Shown one piece after another: positions 62,048-64,000 of a stretch of DNA of 64,000 bases. Location: NCBI RefSeq assembly GCF_021655095.1, contig NZ_PPXW01000001.1, forward strand, positions 1,588,406-1,652,405, read 5' to 3'. Source of the DNA: Clostridium sp. Cult1. Lineage in GTDB: Bacteria > Bacillota > Clostridia > Tissierellales > Tepidimicrobiaceae. Positions within the stretch are counted from its first letter, which is position 1, and the number at the start of each line of letters is the position of its first letter. A model generated the notes under the pieces. The model saw only the letters and a program-made list of their open reading frames with translations. It made no database searches and was not told the DNA's origin. Both the position numbers and the translations under genes were made by a program.

Positions 62048-62791
62048 CTATATTCCTCCAAACCTTCTGTTTCTTCTTTGATAGTCTATAATTGCCTTAT
62101 AAAATTCTTCTTCTTTAAAATCTGGCCAATAGATATGGGAAAACCAAAATTCTGTATATGCTATTTGATATAACATAAAATTACTTAATCTAAGTTCGCC
62201 ACTAGGTCTTATCAATAGATCTGGATCAGGAAGATTATTTGTATATAAATAATTCTTAAATATCTCCTCATCTATGTCTTCTTCTTTTAGTTTACCCATT
62301 TTATAATCTTCTAAAAGATTTTTTATACCCCGTACAATCTCATCCCTACCTCCGTAGTTTAGTCCTATGTTTAAAATCATTTTAGTATTATTTTTAGTTT
62401 TTTCTATTGCTCTTTCTACTTCTTTTTTAGCAAACTTAGGCAATTTATTTAAATCTCCCATAGTCTGTATTTTCACATTATTTTTGTGAATTCTGTCTAA
62501 CTCAATTCTTATATATTGAACTAATAATTTCATTAAACCATCGATTTCTTCCTTCGGCCTTTTCCAATTTTCTGTTGAAAAAGCATAGAGAGATAGATAT
62601 TTTATATTTAATTTTTCAGCAACTTCCACTATTTCAATTACACGCTTCATACCCTCCTGATGCCCAGCGGTTCTAGGTAAAAATCTCTTTTTAGCCCATC
62701 TTCCATTGCCATCCATAATAATAGCCACATGCTTGGGTACTCTATCTAAATCTATTTTATTTTTTAATTCTATTATTTCATCCTTATCCAT
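62048..62791 (-). CDS. uppS: Isoprenyl transferase (undecaprenyl diphosphate synthase)
   Basis: A 247-residue cis-prenyltransferase that builds the C55 lipid carrier from IPP. The catalytic MDGNGRWAKKR is near residues 26-36, followed by GHQEGMKR, YLSLYAFSTENWKRP, and DPDLLIRPSGELRLSNFMLYQIAYTEFW. ATG 62791 follows GGGAGGT. The transcript enters from frr after a terminator-like hairpin, so partial read-through or a separate promoter is needed. It closes the circle with ispH and ispG in isoprenoid supply and uppP in recycling. Confidence 0.96.
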   Translation of the reverse strand: MDKDEIIELKNKIDLDRVPKHVAIIMDGNGRWAKKRFLPRTAGHQEGMKRVIEIVEVAEKLNIKYLSLYAFSTENWKRPKEEIDGLMKLLVQYIRIELDRIHKNNVKIQTMGDLNKLPKFAKKEVERAIEKTKNNTKMILNIGLNYGGRDEIVRGIKNLLEDYKMGKLKEEDIDEEIFKNYLYTNNLPDPDLLIRPSGELRLSNFMLYQIAYTEFWFSHIYWPDFKEEEFYKAIIDYQRRNRRFGGI

Positions 62792-62810
62792 GAGATTACC
62801 TCCCATCATT

Positions 62811-62836
62811 AAAAACCCCTTCTGTCTAAGAAGGGG
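62811..62836 (-). terminator. Terminator between frr and uppS
   Basis: An 8-bp stem, CCCCTTCT (62816-62823) with AGAAGGGG (62829-62836), 5-base loop, and T5 on the minus strand (62815-62811). Confidence 0.75.
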
Positions 62837-62841
62837 AATAT

Positions 62842-63399
62842 CTATATTTCCAATAATTCTTCCTCTTTTTTATTAGTTAAATCATCAATTTCATCTATAT
62901 ATTTATCCGTAATTTTTTGGGTTTCATTTTCAGCAGCTTTCCTATCATCCTCACTTATAGTTTTGTCTTTTTCCATTTTCTTAATTATATCATTTGCCTC
63001 TCTTCGAATATTTCTAATAGATATCTTTGCATTTTCAGCACTTTTTCTCACGACTTTTACCAATTCCTTTCTTCTTTCTTCTGTTAATAATGGAATTGGT
63101 AATCTTATTAATTTCCCATCATTAGATGGATTTAAACCTAAATCAGACTTTAAAATTTCTTTTTCTATTGTAGAAATTAAATTAACATCCCAAGGCTGAA
63201 TCACCAACAATCTAGGTTCTGGTGCAGAAATGCTAGCTACCTGTTTTAAAGGTGTGGCTGTTCCATAATAATCAATAGTTATTTGATCTAATAGGGCTGG
63301 ATTTGCTCTACCAGCTCTAACACTTTTTAGATCCTCTTTATAAACCTCTACAGTTTTTTTCATTTTTTCTTCTGATTCCCTATGAACGTCTAAATTCAT
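62842..63399 (-). CDS. frr: Ribosome recycling factor
   Basis: A 185-residue tRNA-mimic protein that with EF-G frees post-termination ribosomes. The signature runs [27 protein letters not shown] and later [28 protein letters not shown]. Three long helices and the small beta domain are complete. ATG 63399 is 2 bases from the pyrH stop, so the two are coupled. Order pyrH-frr-uppS-cdsA is conserved in Firmicutes. Confidence 0.97.
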   Translation of the reverse strand: MNLDVHRESEEKMKKTVEVYKEDLKSVRAGRANPALLDQITIDYYGTATPLKQVASISAPEPRLLVIQPWDVNLISTIEKEILKSDLGLNPSNDGKLIRLPIPLLTEERRKELVKVVRKSAENAKISIRNIRREANDIIKKMEKDKTISEDDRKAAENETQKITDKYIDEIDDLTNKKEEELLEI

Positions 63400-63401
63400 A
63401 A

Positions 63402-64000
<599 letters not shown>

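Overview
The window is a low-GC (roughly 30% G+C), gene-dense stretch of a bacterial chromosome. Gene content points to an anaerobic, probably spore-forming member of the Firmicutes, class Clostridia. The clues are a 2-oxoacid:ferredoxin oxidoreductase subunit, an IspH-ribosomal S1 fusion, PolC, sporulation-linked genes (spoVS twice, ylmC/ymxH, a ylxY-type deacetylase), strong AGGAGG-type ribosome binding sites and frequent TTG/GTG starts. A Tissierella-like placement is my inference. I saw no tRNA, rRNA, prophage, insertion sequence or CRISPR array.

Layout, plus strand (1-21300): the 3' end of korC and an RpiR regulator; a run from a histidine phosphatase through a BaiN/HI0933-like flavoprotein, a membrane-anchored hypothetical protein, aroH, cmk, plsC and the ispH-rpsA fusion; an orphan cheR; three tandem M42 aminopeptidase genes; a MerR regulator; a 48-residue cysteine-rich protein; then miaB-mutS-mutL-miaA-hfq and a methionine gamma-lyase-like gene. 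The SOS centre follows: lexA (minus) diverges from a yneA-like LysM division inhibitor (plus) across three LexA boxes.

Layout, minus strand (from 22515 to the right end, transcribed leftwards): xer, an unusual 500-base non-coding gap, a ThiF-like gene, an aminotransferase, padR, a PHP phosphoesterase, two nearly identical spoVS copies behind a sigma-H-type promoter, rny, a four-gene split Mre11/Rad50-like operon, recA with a perfect SOS box, cinA, pgsA, rimO, ftsK/spoIIIE, uppP, tepA-like, ymxH, dut, an M16 peptidase gene, ylxY, pnp, rpsO, ribF, truB, nrnA, rbfA, infB, ylxR, nusA, rimP, polC, an mgtC-like gene, ispG, rseP, cdsA, uppS, frr and the 3' part of pyrH. This is the well-known Firmicute translation/replication/lipid superoperon with local changes: dxr and proS are not at their usual places and mgtC occupies the ispG-polC interval.

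The most interesting signals are: (1) the nuclease/ATPase operon between recA and rny, in which a Rad50/SbcC-like ATPase is encoded in pieces split just after its zinc-hook CxxC; (2) rny, whose conserved N-terminus has no ATG/GTG/TTG start and probably begins at an ATT behind a strong Shine-Dalgarno, with its own promoter and a structured leader; (3) the tandem spoVS duplication; (4) the SOS operators at lexA/yneA and recA.
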